Below, in pieces: positions 12,801-25,073 of a stretch of DNA of 64,000 nucleotides. The translations under genes and the position numbers were made by a program. The stretch is from assembly GCF_037975245.1 (NCBI RefSeq), contig NC_092567.1, forward strand, positions 1,461,714 through 1,525,713. The letters are read 5' to 3'. The DNA comes from Apostichopus japonicus (lineage: Eukaryota; Echinodermata; Holothuroidea; Aspidochirotida; Stichopodidae). Within the stretch, counting starts at the first letter, position 1, and the number at the start of each line of letters is the position of its first letter. The notes below the pieces were generated by a model. It did not search any database. It had not been told where the DNA came from and saw only the letters and a list, made by a program, of their open reading frames with translations.

Positions 12801-15800
12801 ACAATTTGATAGTTTGTCACATTCATCGTGAGCGTCTGGCACATACAAGCATGAAATAAATGGCAGATAAACTCATCATTAATTCCAGACGTCGCAACTT
12901 TTGGAAGATTCAAGTAAGAAGAGATAGCGTGAATGTATTCATATAACCATTATGGCTATTTAAATGTTCTTATGATACTATGTGTGTGCACAAATGTTGT
13001 TGAAATCCCAATAACAAGTCGATTTCATTCTTGTGTGCAAAGTTTAAGAATGGTTCCGATATTTGTTTCAGCTTCAATTGTTTTAATCATGATAAAAGCC
13101 CTAAATTACACCCGGGTGTTCAACAGAAGTGTCTCTGAAATTGCAGTTTACTGCTTGCATATTTCTTCTAATTTGTGAGATAAATTAAATCTTTTCAAGA
13201 AGGTTTGCTCTACAAATTAATCTACCTAGATAGCAAAGTATTCAAGAGTCAAACAGATCTTAAGTGGTTTACAATGAGAAAGGATGTTATACAGTTATTA
13301 TTTAAAAAAAAAAATTGACATCCAAAAGACTATTTTAACGCTCTTTTTTTTTGGCCAACAACACTTAATAAGCTTAAGTTTCCTGTCCAAACATATCCAT
13401 TTTAGCACCCTGAGACATATCTATTTAGTATAAGTTATGATTCTCTACTTTCAGGAATGCAAAATCAATTTCGATTGCAATAATAAAATGATCTTTGGTC
13501 ACTGCAGAAGCCAGGCAGATCTCACCCTTGATAATATAGCTAATTATACTCTACAACTTGATCAACGGATTCACACAGAGATAACAGTTTTGTACCACAG
13601 TAAAAATTGAATTGTGCTTATAAATCGGTTACGTCGGTAGATTACAGTAAGAACTGGGGATGTGTATAGTCCCAACCAATCCATTAAACTGTAGTTGTTG
13701 GGATTACACAACGATTGCAAGTTAGAGTTCATTTTTTTTTTGGCTGTTTAGGTAGCATGACATCGACACTATTATGAGTACAGACGAGATCAAGAACGAA
13801 CACGGACTATACGTCTGTAAATCACACTGACACTTTAAATATCTCCCGTTACCCTTGCACTATCGATGCGAACATGTGATGTCTTTGTAATATTTTGGAA
13901 TCTAACTGGGTTTTCCAACCAGTACGGATGCCGCTATTTATACCCTAATGTTAATATTTCAGCAAATATTAATGTTAACCGGACCTCCAAATAATATTAA
14001 ATAAATTTCAAGTCATTTGTTCTGCGAATAAGGTTTTCTAACTGCAAACCCTACCTAAAATTGTTTATTAAGTGTAAACAAGGAGATACTAGCTTTCTTC
14101 CTTCAAAGAATGGCATTTACAATGCTCTGTATATTTATTCGTGAGAAAAGTCCAACTAGTCATTTATATCGGCTGATCTTTAAAACAAATGTTAATCTAG
14201 TTTAAATGTGCAGTTCAGAATTGGTGAGAAAAGGCGATGCAAAAAGACCTTCAGGAGAGCATGGCCTATTTCTATTGATGTCAGAAAGACTTGCAGAAGG
14301 AAGGTAAGAAAGCGTGTTTTACTATAATCTAAGCGTAACTGGTATCTGATTGTATTTTATTGGGCATTAATTAATGCTGTTATGTTTAGAGTCTTCACAG
14401 TTATCGTTGGTTTGTGATTGGTAATAGATATTTGCCCTCGAATCTTGGGAGAGCTTTCACATTTTAGTAAACAAACTATTACACGCAAGAATATGACATT
14501 AAGTTTTTAATAGCTATCTGATCCCGGAAGCCTAGATAGAGTCACCCTATCGAAACTTAATGCAAGTCACCAACCTGGCTATCTAGTGTATATGGGCGGA
14601 AATATATTAAAACTGTTTTAGCCTTTGTTCAATCGATTTGGCTGTTAAATTTTCTAAATTTTACTGGGTTACAGAAAAGCTGTTGCAACCCTGCTATAGG
14701 CTGTATACAACTTCAAACTGGTTTCAAACAAACTGGCATCAAACCGTGACACCATCGTATTGTTTGTGTTGTATTACTGGCTACTGCCACAGGGCCACGT
14801 ATTTGACTAGGCCTCCATATAATTTACTTCTACTTTGAGTGAGTTGTTACATACTTGAATACTTTATACCCAACGAATCACTATTAGGGTAATTAAATCC
14901 ATTATTTTCAACATTTTAATACAATTTTGCATGACTAAACTCTCGGCCGATTGGATATAAGTTGAAAGCTACGAAGCCTCTAACGTATATTTTAAAGGAG
15001 AGAGTACGAGTTAACTGGTTTAAGAGTAAGTTTTTGTTTAACATTGGACGTAAGCTTAACCAATTCTTCTTTTGTAATGTTAGACGACAACAAAGCATGT
15101 TCTTCCAACTGTCAGTTTATATGGTATCGATACACGCAACGTCAACTTGTATGTACTTCGAATCATGGCGTGGGTGGTAGCGATAACATGGTCTTATGAC
15201 AGTACCTTTGTACCAGTTAATTATTATAGGTACTGTTATCGCAACATGAGTTTTTCTTCTATTGTTTTCAATTAAACACTTTGCCCTTAGCACTCTTTCA
15301 TTCAACAACATTTCATACAAAACAAAACAACATGAGTTAATTCCATCGGATGTAACTATCGATGCTTGTCTTAAATAATTAACTTTACTTTTAATTGTGC
15401 AAATGTCTACCAAAACCTGGAAGTGCAGAAACGGCTTTCAACTTAAGCTGTGATCTTCCCAGCCCCTTGGTCAACTCACCTGTTCCTACACCAATCTCAT
15501 TTTTTGATCAATGTCGCATAACATTAAGAATAGTGAAAGATTTTATAACAACAAACAAAATACTGTTCGGTGCTTATGGAAATATGTGCGGCAAGGGTCG
15601 TTTTAGGCATTTCAAACATTTTTCATAAATTTATTACATTATATTGTACTAACAACGGAAAATTTCACCCACAAAACGTCCGCTTGAGTTTTCCCCCCTT
15701 TTCCACTGAATTCATTCATTCAAATTACTTCATATTGTTTTGAAACCTTTTTTTGGCTTATTATCGTTCATCTTTAAAGAGTAGTACTTTCATTAAAAAA

Positions 15801-18326
15801 AGTAATTACCATACTCATCACCCTGGGCTACATTCTTTTGTCCTCAATTTAATCTGTTTTTTTAAGTAAGGGTCAGAAAGCACGGTAATGTGTGTGAATG
15901 TGGGTGTCCATATGTGTGAACAAAACATGTGGTTGTGTGCATGGGTAACTGGTGTAGGCTCTCCTGAATTGTGACGTCATAGGCTCAAAGGTCAGAATCA
16001 ACGGTCAATTACCAATAACAAGCCATTATAAGTGAACGAAAATGACAAAATGGCTGAAAGCCTTCAAAACCCACGTGGAAGATTGGACACAGGTTGCAGC
16101 GCATTTCTGTATATAAAACACTAAAGGTTATAAATTAAAGGAGGTCAAATGTCACACATGTAGAAATTTGTGCGAAACGACGTTATTTCACACTTCTCTT
16201 TTAATATGTAGTCCCCGGACTCAATTAATTGTTTAGGTTATCCTTCTTATTTCTATTTAACACCAAGAAATTGTGGCAAATAACAGATATTATTCGCGGT
16301 ACACTGTGGTACCTGAAGGGTTCCGTATGAATCACGTGGTGATGAATATTTACTGTACACGCCTTGTGAACAAACATAGCATGCATGATGATGTAGCTGA
16401 TGATAATTGTAGTAATGGGCGTACCAAACCTTCAATACAGTGATACACACAAGCTGTAACTACAGATTAATCAACTTCTAAGTCTCAACTAATTTGGCAA
16501 GCGTGGTGCGTGGGAAAGGTAATAATATTTTTCATATCTTTATGACAGAAATTTATGGTTTCATTTGTTTACGACTTATACTTACACCATACGCTAAACT
16601 GCTTATTTATTTCAACAATACATCAGTAATGTAGTTATATACCAGCATGAATTATTGTAGGTGTAACTCAAGTTCAAACTCCATAGTGAAGATTGTGCGC
16701 GTAGGAGCATTTGAAAGGGAGTTGATAGGGACGAAAAAATGATTTCATGTGATCTACTTAGTTGCAGATTTTAAGAACACTCTCTAAAAGATCTTGTTCA
16801 ATCACTGCTATAGGGTTCGATTAGGGACAGGATTCATATCTTAGTTAGAAAATCAGGAAGAGGCCAAGGAACAGGCGGGGTTCGTCAAGATAATGCTTTT
16901 GAACTAAAGATGCCCTTTGCAACATTCTGAAAAGAAGGATGTTTTTCTCCAAATTAACAAACGGAGTTGTCAGGAACCAACGGATCACCATTTAGTTTAA
17001 TGATCTTGTCGACATTTTCATATGTAGTCAAAATTTAAAAATAGTAAATATCAAGATCTTAATATTTAGCTTTCACGGTTTCATATGAGCATTGAATATT
17101 TGACAAGCAATTGTCAGTATTAAGATAAAATGGTGATATTTCGAGAGAGATAGATAAAAAACACTTTGTCATAATAGGTAAACAGATCCGTTTTCCTCAT
17201 AGGCTGGTACCATGATCAGAAATTTCATGGTAGGCCTAACTCGTTTAAGTTACATTGAACAGCATTACAAAGGAGACAAAACATACCTAAAATTGCTGCA
17301 GGCCCACCTGAACTACACACTCAGTTAATAATATTGTATTCCTGCTCCCAGTCAGGAATACTCTACCATATATTTGATAGTATTATAAAGTGGGCCAAAC
17401 TTTGTTAAGGTTTGATTTGCTAAGCATCCTCCCATACCCTTTTATATAAAATAATACCTCAATGGTTATTTATGAGTTCTTCGAAGAGGATCGGCTATCA
17501 TGTTGAGGATAAAACTTTGAATTTCCTTAAATACATAGTAACACATATCAAGGGGTATTTATACCTGCCCTGTCCAATGACTTTAACTGAGTAAAACAAA
17601 TATTATAGAATGAAATATATTGCAATGAAGTGGACATAAGTGTTAGATGGGGTTGTGAGATTCTAGAAGAGGGAAGGAATTCAGGTGTGAAAAATTGCTT
17701 GGGTTCGGACTTATTCCGGTGAACTCGGTTTTGGATATGTTGTAGTCGGCTTGATCTATGGCAATTAATGCCATGTCTAGCAAGCAGTGACTTCGATAAT
17801 TTGGTTTTCGGTTAGGCATTTCTAGAATGAACGTTTTGAGACATTGTGCACTAAGTAACAAAATAGTTTGTATTTAGTGTAGAATGATAATTGTTTGCAT
17901 TAAGTTTGAATACAAAAAAGACACCGTTGATGTTGCAACACTGATCAGAGAAGTTGGTAGTAATTAATTTGTATATTATATTAATATACTTATGATTAAA
18001 TTAATATTATTATATATAAAAGTTACCGTGTCATCTCGCGATGTCCCCGTTATCAGTTTGTGTTTACTCCTAATAATAGAACAAACAACAGCAAAGCGGT
18101 TGTCTTATCTGTACGGATGCCTTTACGTATTTGTTTATGTAATATACCCTTCAGCTAACTTAACTAAAGGCAGTCGATTTCACTCAATTCACCATTTGTT
18201 TATTATGCTGCTGTTGACTGCCTTAGGGCATATGATTACTTTATAGTCTTTTAAGGTACTGAAAAGCTTTCTTTTCTTTCTGTTTTGTCACGAAATCTCT
18301 ATTATATTTAATATTCTTCGTTACAG
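9821..18326. other. Long AT-rich non-coding stretch
   Basis: I see no gene I can support. A short open frame at 10432-10698 follows a pyrimidine-rich TTTTCTTAG acceptor-like site but shows no recognisable protein. The stretch contains the first copy of a ~1-kb dispersed repeat (13131-14195) and an interrupted inverted repeat at 15181-15241, where CGATAAC...CAGTACC faces GGTACTGTTATCG. Confidence 0.55.
13131..14195 (+). repeat. Dispersed ~1-kb repeat, copy 1
   Basis: This segment aligns by eye along nearly its whole length with 32021-33597. Shared landmarks, in order, are CGCAGTTTACTG-like text, TAGATAGCAA, AACACTTAATAAGCTTAAGT, CACCCTGAGACATATCTATT, CAGGAATGCAAAATCAATTT, GGTTTTCCAACCAGTACGGA, CCGGACCTCCAAATAATATT and GGCATTTACAATGCTCTGTA. 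No protein is encoded. A third, short piece is at 34803-34860. It is probably a non-autonomous mobile element of unknown class. Confidence 0.8.
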
Positions 18327-18433
18327 GCACTTACAGTGCTGTAGTTTATAACATATCATCTGTCGTGTTAGGAGTATTCCTTCACAAAATTGGGGACAAG
18401 TCTTGAAAGAAATATCGTCTGATACACAAATTG
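18327..18433 (+). other. Possible 5' untranslated exon of the TRIM-like gene
   Basis: The segment is bounded by ATTCTTCGTTACAG on the left (acceptor-like) and by ATTG|GTAAGT on the right (consensus donor). The next strong acceptor, TATTCTCTAG at 20374-20383, opens the TRIM coding exon ten bases before its ATG. The pair would make a two-exon 5' end with a 1.95-kb intron. This rests on splice signals alone, and the exon has no coding content. Confidence 0.3.
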
Positions 18434-20383
18434 GTAAGTACATGAATTTTTGACTGAACATTTGAACTTTTTTTCATGTTCTTTCTTCCCAAATAGTTTC
18501 CTTTTAGGCCGATGTTGTGATTTCTTTTGGCAAGCCTTATATCATATATAGAGTTGATTTCATTACACAGTGAAAACTGTAGCTTTCTTTTTATATAGCG
18601 GTAAATCCCAGCTGGAAAACGGGAAATACCAGATGACCCAGATGAGCGATTAGCTCGTCTTTATCCTTAATACCAAACACAAAAATAACATTTGTTATCT
18701 TTTCGAATATTCCTGTTAATAACGTGCTTGCTACTTTATATATTAGTCACCACACGAAAATCAGGTAAAATTACAAATCAATATAATAGTGTCATCTAAT
18801 AAAGTAAGGACGTTCTTATATGTTTCAGTTGTTACTTTAAAATTAGCAATTGTCTTTAACAATGAAATATAGACAGAGGATAATTCCGGGATCCCTGCTA
18901 TAGTAATATTCTCGTTAGATTCGATGAGTGTTCAATAAATCCAACTTGTCTTCTTCTTTTTGTCCTTATCACCTTCGACCAACAATATAAGCGATCACTG
19001 TTACGGTATTATTTAAGTACAGCTTAAACAAGTTTTCTGTGTACATTTTCCCTCTTTTTATACGGGAGATAGGGACTTGACCGGTGACTTCAGTAACCCA
19101 CATAGCAAGACCGATGTAAGAAAAGTTAGTATTCATTTAATAACGACTAACCATTTACCTTTGAACTAAAATATTCACATCGTGCTGTCATCCAACATGT
19201 GTAATTTGATGTGTAGAGTTGTATACCAGCATTAACCTTTATCGTCCGCCCTGTCCAGTATGATAATTATAAAGATTCTTTTCGTTCCAAGCAAACAAAA
19301 CAAAGAGTCACTTTTCTCGCAGTCTGTAGTGTATAATCAGACATTTCTATGGCAACAGATCGATCGGCAACACTTTGAAGACCTAAACTCTATAGTTGGA
19401 TCCTTCCTAATTACACCATATCAGCGATGAAGTTTAGGTAAACGCCCCCGATATTTAATATAGCGCCGAATATTCATGAACTTAAATAACTTCCATTACT
19501 TACATTATGCCGAGGGTTGGTAAGTAACATCATATAAGAGACATGCATATCGATGTGCTAACCATTGAAAATTATGTGTCGTGTATGGTTGGCACAGTAG
19601 ACAAAATTTGGAAATTTATGCCGACATATATTCGATTTTAATGATGACATAAATTCCATTTAATGCAGACATTTATTCTGAGCCAATCAGGAGGCAGTTT
19701 TATATGTCTACACAAAACAGATTTAATGTGGGCATAAATTCGAATTCATACCCACATTTATTCAAATTATATTATATGTTCGTGGTATTGAGGTACGGTG
19801 GAGCACGTTAAATGATCCTCCGTAGTTGGTAAGGTTTGTTACTAAGAACATGCTTACACATAACAATGTAGAAATCAGTACATGTGTGCGCCAGCCCACG
19901 CATTTTTTCGTTGAAACTGTTTAAGCTATTGCATAGGCATAGGCCCAGACTTTGGGTTTATTTCATTCATTGGGAAATACTTTGCTGTGTCGTACACGGA
20001 TAACGTCAGATTGTTCAATTTTCCATTAATGTTTAACTTATTCAATTCAGCCACTCTGTTTTAAAATAGTCGCAGGGTGACATCGCATAACTGCGCAAAG
20101 ATTGCATACATATCGAGTAAACAGGGGGAAATCTATAATGCTGAGAATAACACAAACTTATTTTCCAAGTCTAAGATTTCTTTATTATTTAAATGTCACT
20201 GGCATGTGTTGTTTCTTGTAAATATCAAATTGGCGGCAAAACTTCAGATGTAACTACTAGCTGCGATGAAGTTTGAAAAAATTGCTCTCAGGTCCTACAT
20301 GCTTTCATATTTTTAACATCCAAGGGATATTGGACGTTAAGAGATGCATCCATAAACCATGTTTATCTCTGTATATTCTCTAG
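18434..20383. other. Presumed intron or 5' flank of the TRIM-like gene
   Basis: No gene is visible. Near 19600-19765 there are irregular short repeats of the type GACATATATTCGA and GGGCATAAATTCGAATTCATACCCAC. These give an inverted-repeat flavour and may be mobile-element debris. Confidence 0.4.
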
Positions 20384-20393
20384 GTAGTACATC

Positions 20394-22429
20394 ATGGAGG
20401 AACAGCTCGTGAAATCCGTAACAGACGAACTTAACTGTGGTATCTGCATGAACCGTTTTCGTGTACCGAAGATGTTGGACTGCATACATACCTTCTGTGA
20501 AAGTTGCTTGGAGGGTTACGTGGAGAACTTAAATGGGAAAGAGCTTACTTGCCCAATGTGCAGAAAAACGTGCCCACTGCCAGCCGGAGTAAAAGGTCTG
20601 CAGACGAACATATACTTGGTAAACATGTGTGACAAAATAGACTTGTATGAGAAGCTAAAATCATCAAAACTTGCTTCAAAGTTGTGTGAAAGTTGTAAAA
20701 AAAATACTACGGTTACGGCCTTTTGTATTGATTGTAAGTACGCTATTTGCAGGAGTTGTGAGGAACATCACTCTCTATTTCCAGCCCTTCAATCTCATAC
20801 GATCGAAAGACTTGATAATAATTTGGACGAAAGGAAACTGCAGATAGTCCAAAAGAGTGTGATGGTTCCAACTTGTGATCTTCACGTTCCCGAGAAACTA
20901 CGTTTCTACTGTAAGACGTGCTCTAAACTGATTTGCAGGGAGTGTACGGTGATACAACATCCAAAACCTGATCACATGTGCGTAGAAGTCTCAAGTCAAT
21001 TTGTAGAAGTTAAGGAGAGATTATCAAACCTTTTGAGAGAAACTCTCGAACAAGAACGAGTTGTCTCTGAGTATGTGACAGGTGCGAAGTCAGGGGAAAG
21101 TGTAATCAAAATGGAATCTGAAACAATGTTTAAAGTAATACAAGATAGGTATCAGAAGGTGAAGTCTGAAATTGAAAGTCAATTAAAGAAAAAATTAAAA
21201 GAAGCTGAAAAAGCTGTTAAACGAAAACAAGCTTTCAAAGAATCCAGGATTAACAAATCTTTCAAACTAGCTGATAATTGGATGAAACGAATGGAGAGCA
21301 CGAAAGATACAACACAAAAAGTTATTCGGGAAAATAATATGTGGGAATTGTTAAGCTTGTCTAATAATTTAATTGGTTCATTCAATACATTGCAAGATGA
21401 TAAGAATACCTTCAATGGAACAGCTTCGATCTTAAAATTGATATGATCTTTTCCCAATCAGATATCCCCAGTGTTAACCTTGGTCAATGTTTCAGTAAAA
21501 ATAATCCAAACAGTGTCATATGTGAAGAAAATGGTACCTTTTACAAATTCCACTTTAATCAAAAAACGTTAACCATAAGTAGAACGAAACTAACATACAA
21601 GAATGGAAGTCCTATTCAATGTAATGAACAGGAACTACCACCAATTTCCATGCTAATTGAGACATGTGGTGGTCACCTCAGATTCAATGCAACCATCAGT
21701 GATGGTTATTCCATTTTAGCTATTCAAGAATGGCTGTTAGTAGTTGAATTGAACTCAAATGTATGTCGTGGCGTCTTCTCATACGATGGCAAATCGCTGA
21801 TTTCATGTCTGGCTACATATGGCCGCAACCTTTTTATTGCATATGATGATAATGCAATCACTATATGCTACTTGGCTAATATCTCTCGTTACCTTACTCA
21901 ACATCGGCAGCACGAACAAAACAGTATCTTAGATTTACGTTTACTTTGTAAAGATTTGAGCTGCGAGTTAACCCGATACGAACTTCCTCACAATATAAAA
22001 GATATTAAAGCTTTCGACAATTCCGACGTTATCGTAAGCTTTGAAAATTCTATTCATCTATACAATATCGGTACCAAAACTCTGAGTGAAATTAATATAA
22101 AAACACCATCACTCAGAAAGGCAGAGAGGTTGTTCATTTTGAATATTTCACGACGTGGACTTGGAAGTTTCGGTGGATTTAGATGTGACACAAGTAAAAA
22201 CAACTTTACTTGCTTCATATTGTAGAATATAGAGGAGTATACGAATACAGCCTGTAGTACTGACGCCCAACTATGTATTACCAAATACGACACATCAAGT
22301 GAGCAACATGTTCAAACTTGGCCACTATCAGCTAAAGTAGGTCTTCCTCGAGCATGTTATTGGGATCAAAACTACAACACCATTGTAGTTTGCAATGCTT
22401 TGGGTAAATGTTTTAGTTTACAAAAATAA
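20394..22429 (+). pseudogene. TRIM-like RING/B-box/coiled-coil gene, disrupted
   Basis: The first open part (20394-21446, 350 aa) has a C3HC4 RING at residues 15-56 (Cys15/18/30, His32, Cys35/38/53/56). Two B-box zinc fingers follow (~98-141 and ~157-200), then a ~100-residue charged coiled coil. This is the layout of TRIM E3 ubiquitin ligases, many of which act in innate immunity. The frame stops at TGA 21444-21446. The next frame opens at 21443 (ATGA overlap, -1 frame) and gives 260 more residues of a possible beta-propeller-like C-terminal region. It then stops at TAG 22223-22225. Both downstream duplicates have TGG (Trp) there, and beyond the TAG the same frame stays open to TAA 22427-22429. 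I read this as one gene with a frameshift and a nonsense change. Sequencing error, recoding or a functional RING-only short form are alternatives. The start is the ATG ten bases after acceptor TATTCTCTAG. AATAAA at 22425-22430 overlaps the final stop. Confidence 0.8.
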
Positions 22430-23217
22430 ACAATCAGCCTTACTTGGATACCAAACGTACCAACAACTGTTCAATGTTTCTATCAGAGGAATCGTCTACT
22501 TAATCCGCAGTCACATGTATAGGTGACAAATCAACTCAAAGGGAAACCCCTTGTCGTTGGCATGGGCAGTATTTTATATACTAGTACAGCAGTCGCATCC
22601 TTTCACGTATCGAAAGTTAATAGAAAGATGGCAATGTATTAGCCAAAATTACAATTGAACAAATTTAATGGACCCCCTTTTGTGCTTCATTTTCTTCAGA
22701 CTGAAGCAATGTTTATATTTATGTGATTGATCTAATATCTTGTATCCTACAATTGTCGGGCTTTTTTTTTCCTTCTGGAGGCGAAAGGAATCTATGCGAT
22801 GGTGATGGTGTGTGTGTGTGACGTTGCTTGTAAACACCGAAACTTAAAAGTTTCATGGTGAATTAACTCTATACTTTGTATCCAGATCCGCCTTATAAAA
22901 TAGGAGAACCCTTTTTCTCTCAAGGTATAAGGTTATTTGAGGTCAAAAGAGGCCAAACTTTGAAAACTCTGGATACACGATAAGTCAAAAAGTATATCCT
23001 TTGTGGAACTTCATACTTAGTATGTAGATCCAGGTTTGTAAGTGCAATAACCCTATCGAAATTTGTAGAGGTCAAAGATCACATAAGGTCAACATGCGTC
23101 AAAACGTCTGTAATATTTGTAAACATGTTAATTCACAAATTAAAGTTTCAATTAATTTTTTATTTCTGCGTTGCCACGACGTCCTGTTGGTGAACAGTTT
23201 GGTAAATTTCAGTTCAG
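21877..23217 (+). repeat. Tandem triplication of TRIM 3' end, unit 1 (original)
   Basis: This is the first of three direct units. It begins inside the TRIM C-terminal coding region (TAATATCTCTCG) and ends after TTTCAGTTCAG in the 3' flank. It is 1,341 bp long. It keeps a segment that is replaced by one base in units 2 and 3 (net 28 bp), and it lacks their 9-bp insertion GTAAATTAT. Confidence 0.95.
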
Positions 23218-23751
23218 TAATATCTCTCGTTACCTTACTCAACATCGGCAGCACGAACAAAACAGTATCTTATCTGCGAGTTAACCCGATACGAACTTCC
23301 TCACAATATAAAAGATATTAAAGCTTTCGACAATTCCGACGTTATCGTAAGCTTTGAAAATTCTATTCATCTATACAATATCGGTACCAAAACTCTGAGT
23401 GAAATTAATATAAAAACACCATCACTCAGAAAGGCAGAGAGGTTGTTCATTTTGAATGTAAATTATATTTCACGACGTGGACTTGGAAGTTTCGATGGAT
23501 TTAGATGTGACACAAGTAAAAACAACTTTACTTGCTTCATATTGTGGAATATAGAGGAGTATACGAATACAGCCTGTAGTACTGACGCCCAACTATGTAT
23601 TACCAAATACGACACATCAAGTGAGCAACATGTTCAAACTTGGCCACTATCAGCTAAAGTAGGTCTTCCTCGAGCATGTTATTGGGATCAAAACTACAAC
23701 ACCATTGTAGTTTGCAATGCTTTGGGTAAATGTTTTAGTTTACAAAAATAA
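23218..23751 (+). pseudogene. TRIM C-terminal fragment, duplicate 1
   Basis: This is a copy of the last ~180 codons of the TRIM-like gene without RING, B-boxes, coiled coil or promoter. A net 28-bp deletion after ACAGTATCTTA shifts the frame near its left end. From 23443 to the TAA at 23749-23751 the frame is open. It carries TGG at the position of the upstream gene's TAG, and a 9-bp in-frame insertion (adding N-V-N-Y-type residues) before SRRGLGSF. It is unlikely to make a protein alone, but it could act as an alternative 3' exon or a gene-conversion donor. Confidence 0.75.
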
Positions 23752-24539
23752 ACAATCAGCCTTACTTGGATACCAAACGTACCAACAACTGTTCAATGTT
23801 TCTATCAGAGGAATCGTCTACTTAATCCGCAGTCACATGTATAGGTGACAAATCAACTCAAAGGGAAACCCCTTGTCGTTGGCATGGGCAGTATTTTATA
23901 TACTAGTACAGCAGTCGCATCCTTTCACGTATCGAAAGTTAATAGAAAGATGGCAATGTATTAGCCAAAATTACAATTGAACAAATTTAATGGACCCCCT
24001 TTTGTGCTTCATTTTCTTCAGACTGAAGCAATGTTTATATTTATGTGATTGATCTAATATCTTGTATCCTACAATTGTCGGGCTTTTTTATTCCTTCTGG
24101 AGGCGAAAGGAATCTATGCGATGGTGATGGTGTGTGTGTGTGACGTTGCTTGTAAACACCGAAACTTAAAAGTTTCATGGTGAATTAACTCTATACTTTG
24201 TATCCAGATCCGCCTTATAAAATAGGAGAACCCTTTTTCTCTCAAGGTATAAGGTTATTTGAGGTCAAAAGAGGCCAAACTTTGAAAACTCTGGATACAC
24301 GATAAGTCAAAAAGTATATCCTTTGTGGAACTTCATACTTAGTATGTAGATCCAGGTTTGTAAGTGCAATAACCCTATCGAAATTTGTAGAGGTCAAAGA
24401 TCACATAAGGTCAACATGCGTCAAAACGTCTGTAATATTTGTAAACATGTTAATTCACAAATTAAAGTTTCAATTAATTTTTTATTTCTGCGTTGCCACG
24501 ACGTCCTGTTGGTGAACAGTTTGGTAAATTTCAGTTCAG
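23218..24539 (+). repeat. Tandem triplication of TRIM 3' end, unit 2
   Basis: A 1,322-bp unit that joins directly to unit 1 at TTCAGTTCAG|TAATATC. It is almost identical to unit 3 (only scattered single-base differences seen) and slightly more different from unit 1, so unit 3 probably arose from unit 2 or the reverse. Confidence 0.95.
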
Positions 24540-25073
24540 TAATATCTCTCGTTACCTTACTCAACATCGGCAGCACGAACAAAACAGTATCTTATCTGCG
24601 AGTTAACCCGATACGAACTTCCTCACAATATAAAAGATATTAAAGCTTTCGACAATTCCGACGTTATCGGAAGCTTTGAAAATTCTATTCATCTATACAA
24701 TATCGGTACCAAAACTCTGAGTGAAATTAATATAAAAACACCATCACTCAGAAAGGCAGAGAGGTTGTTCATTTTGAATGTAAATTATATTTCACGACGT
24801 GGACTTGGAAGTTTCGATGGATTTAGATGTGACACAAGTAAAAACAACTTTACTTGCTTCATATTGTGGAATATAGAGGAGTATACGAATACAGCCTGTA
24901 GTACTGACGCCCAACTATGTATTACCAAATACGACACATCAAGTGAGCAACATGTTCAAACTTGGCCACTATCAGCTAAAGTAGGTCTTCCTCGAGCATG
25001 TTATTGGGATCAAAACTACAACACCATTGTAGTTTGCAATGCTTTGGGTAAATGTTTTAGTTTACAAAAATAA
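24540..25073 (+). pseudogene. TRIM C-terminal fragment, duplicate 2
   Basis: It has the same structure as the fragment at 23218-23751: the same 28-bp net deletion, the same 9-bp insertion, TGG at the nonsense position of the upstream gene, and an open tail from 24765 to TAA at 25071-25073. Sharing both indels shows a common origin of the two duplicates after they split from the original. Confidence 0.75.

Noticed and set aside
23094-23321. 75-aa open frame repeated at 24416-24643
   Set aside because: It spans the junction of the tandem units in a frame different from the TRIM gene and has no recognisable protein.
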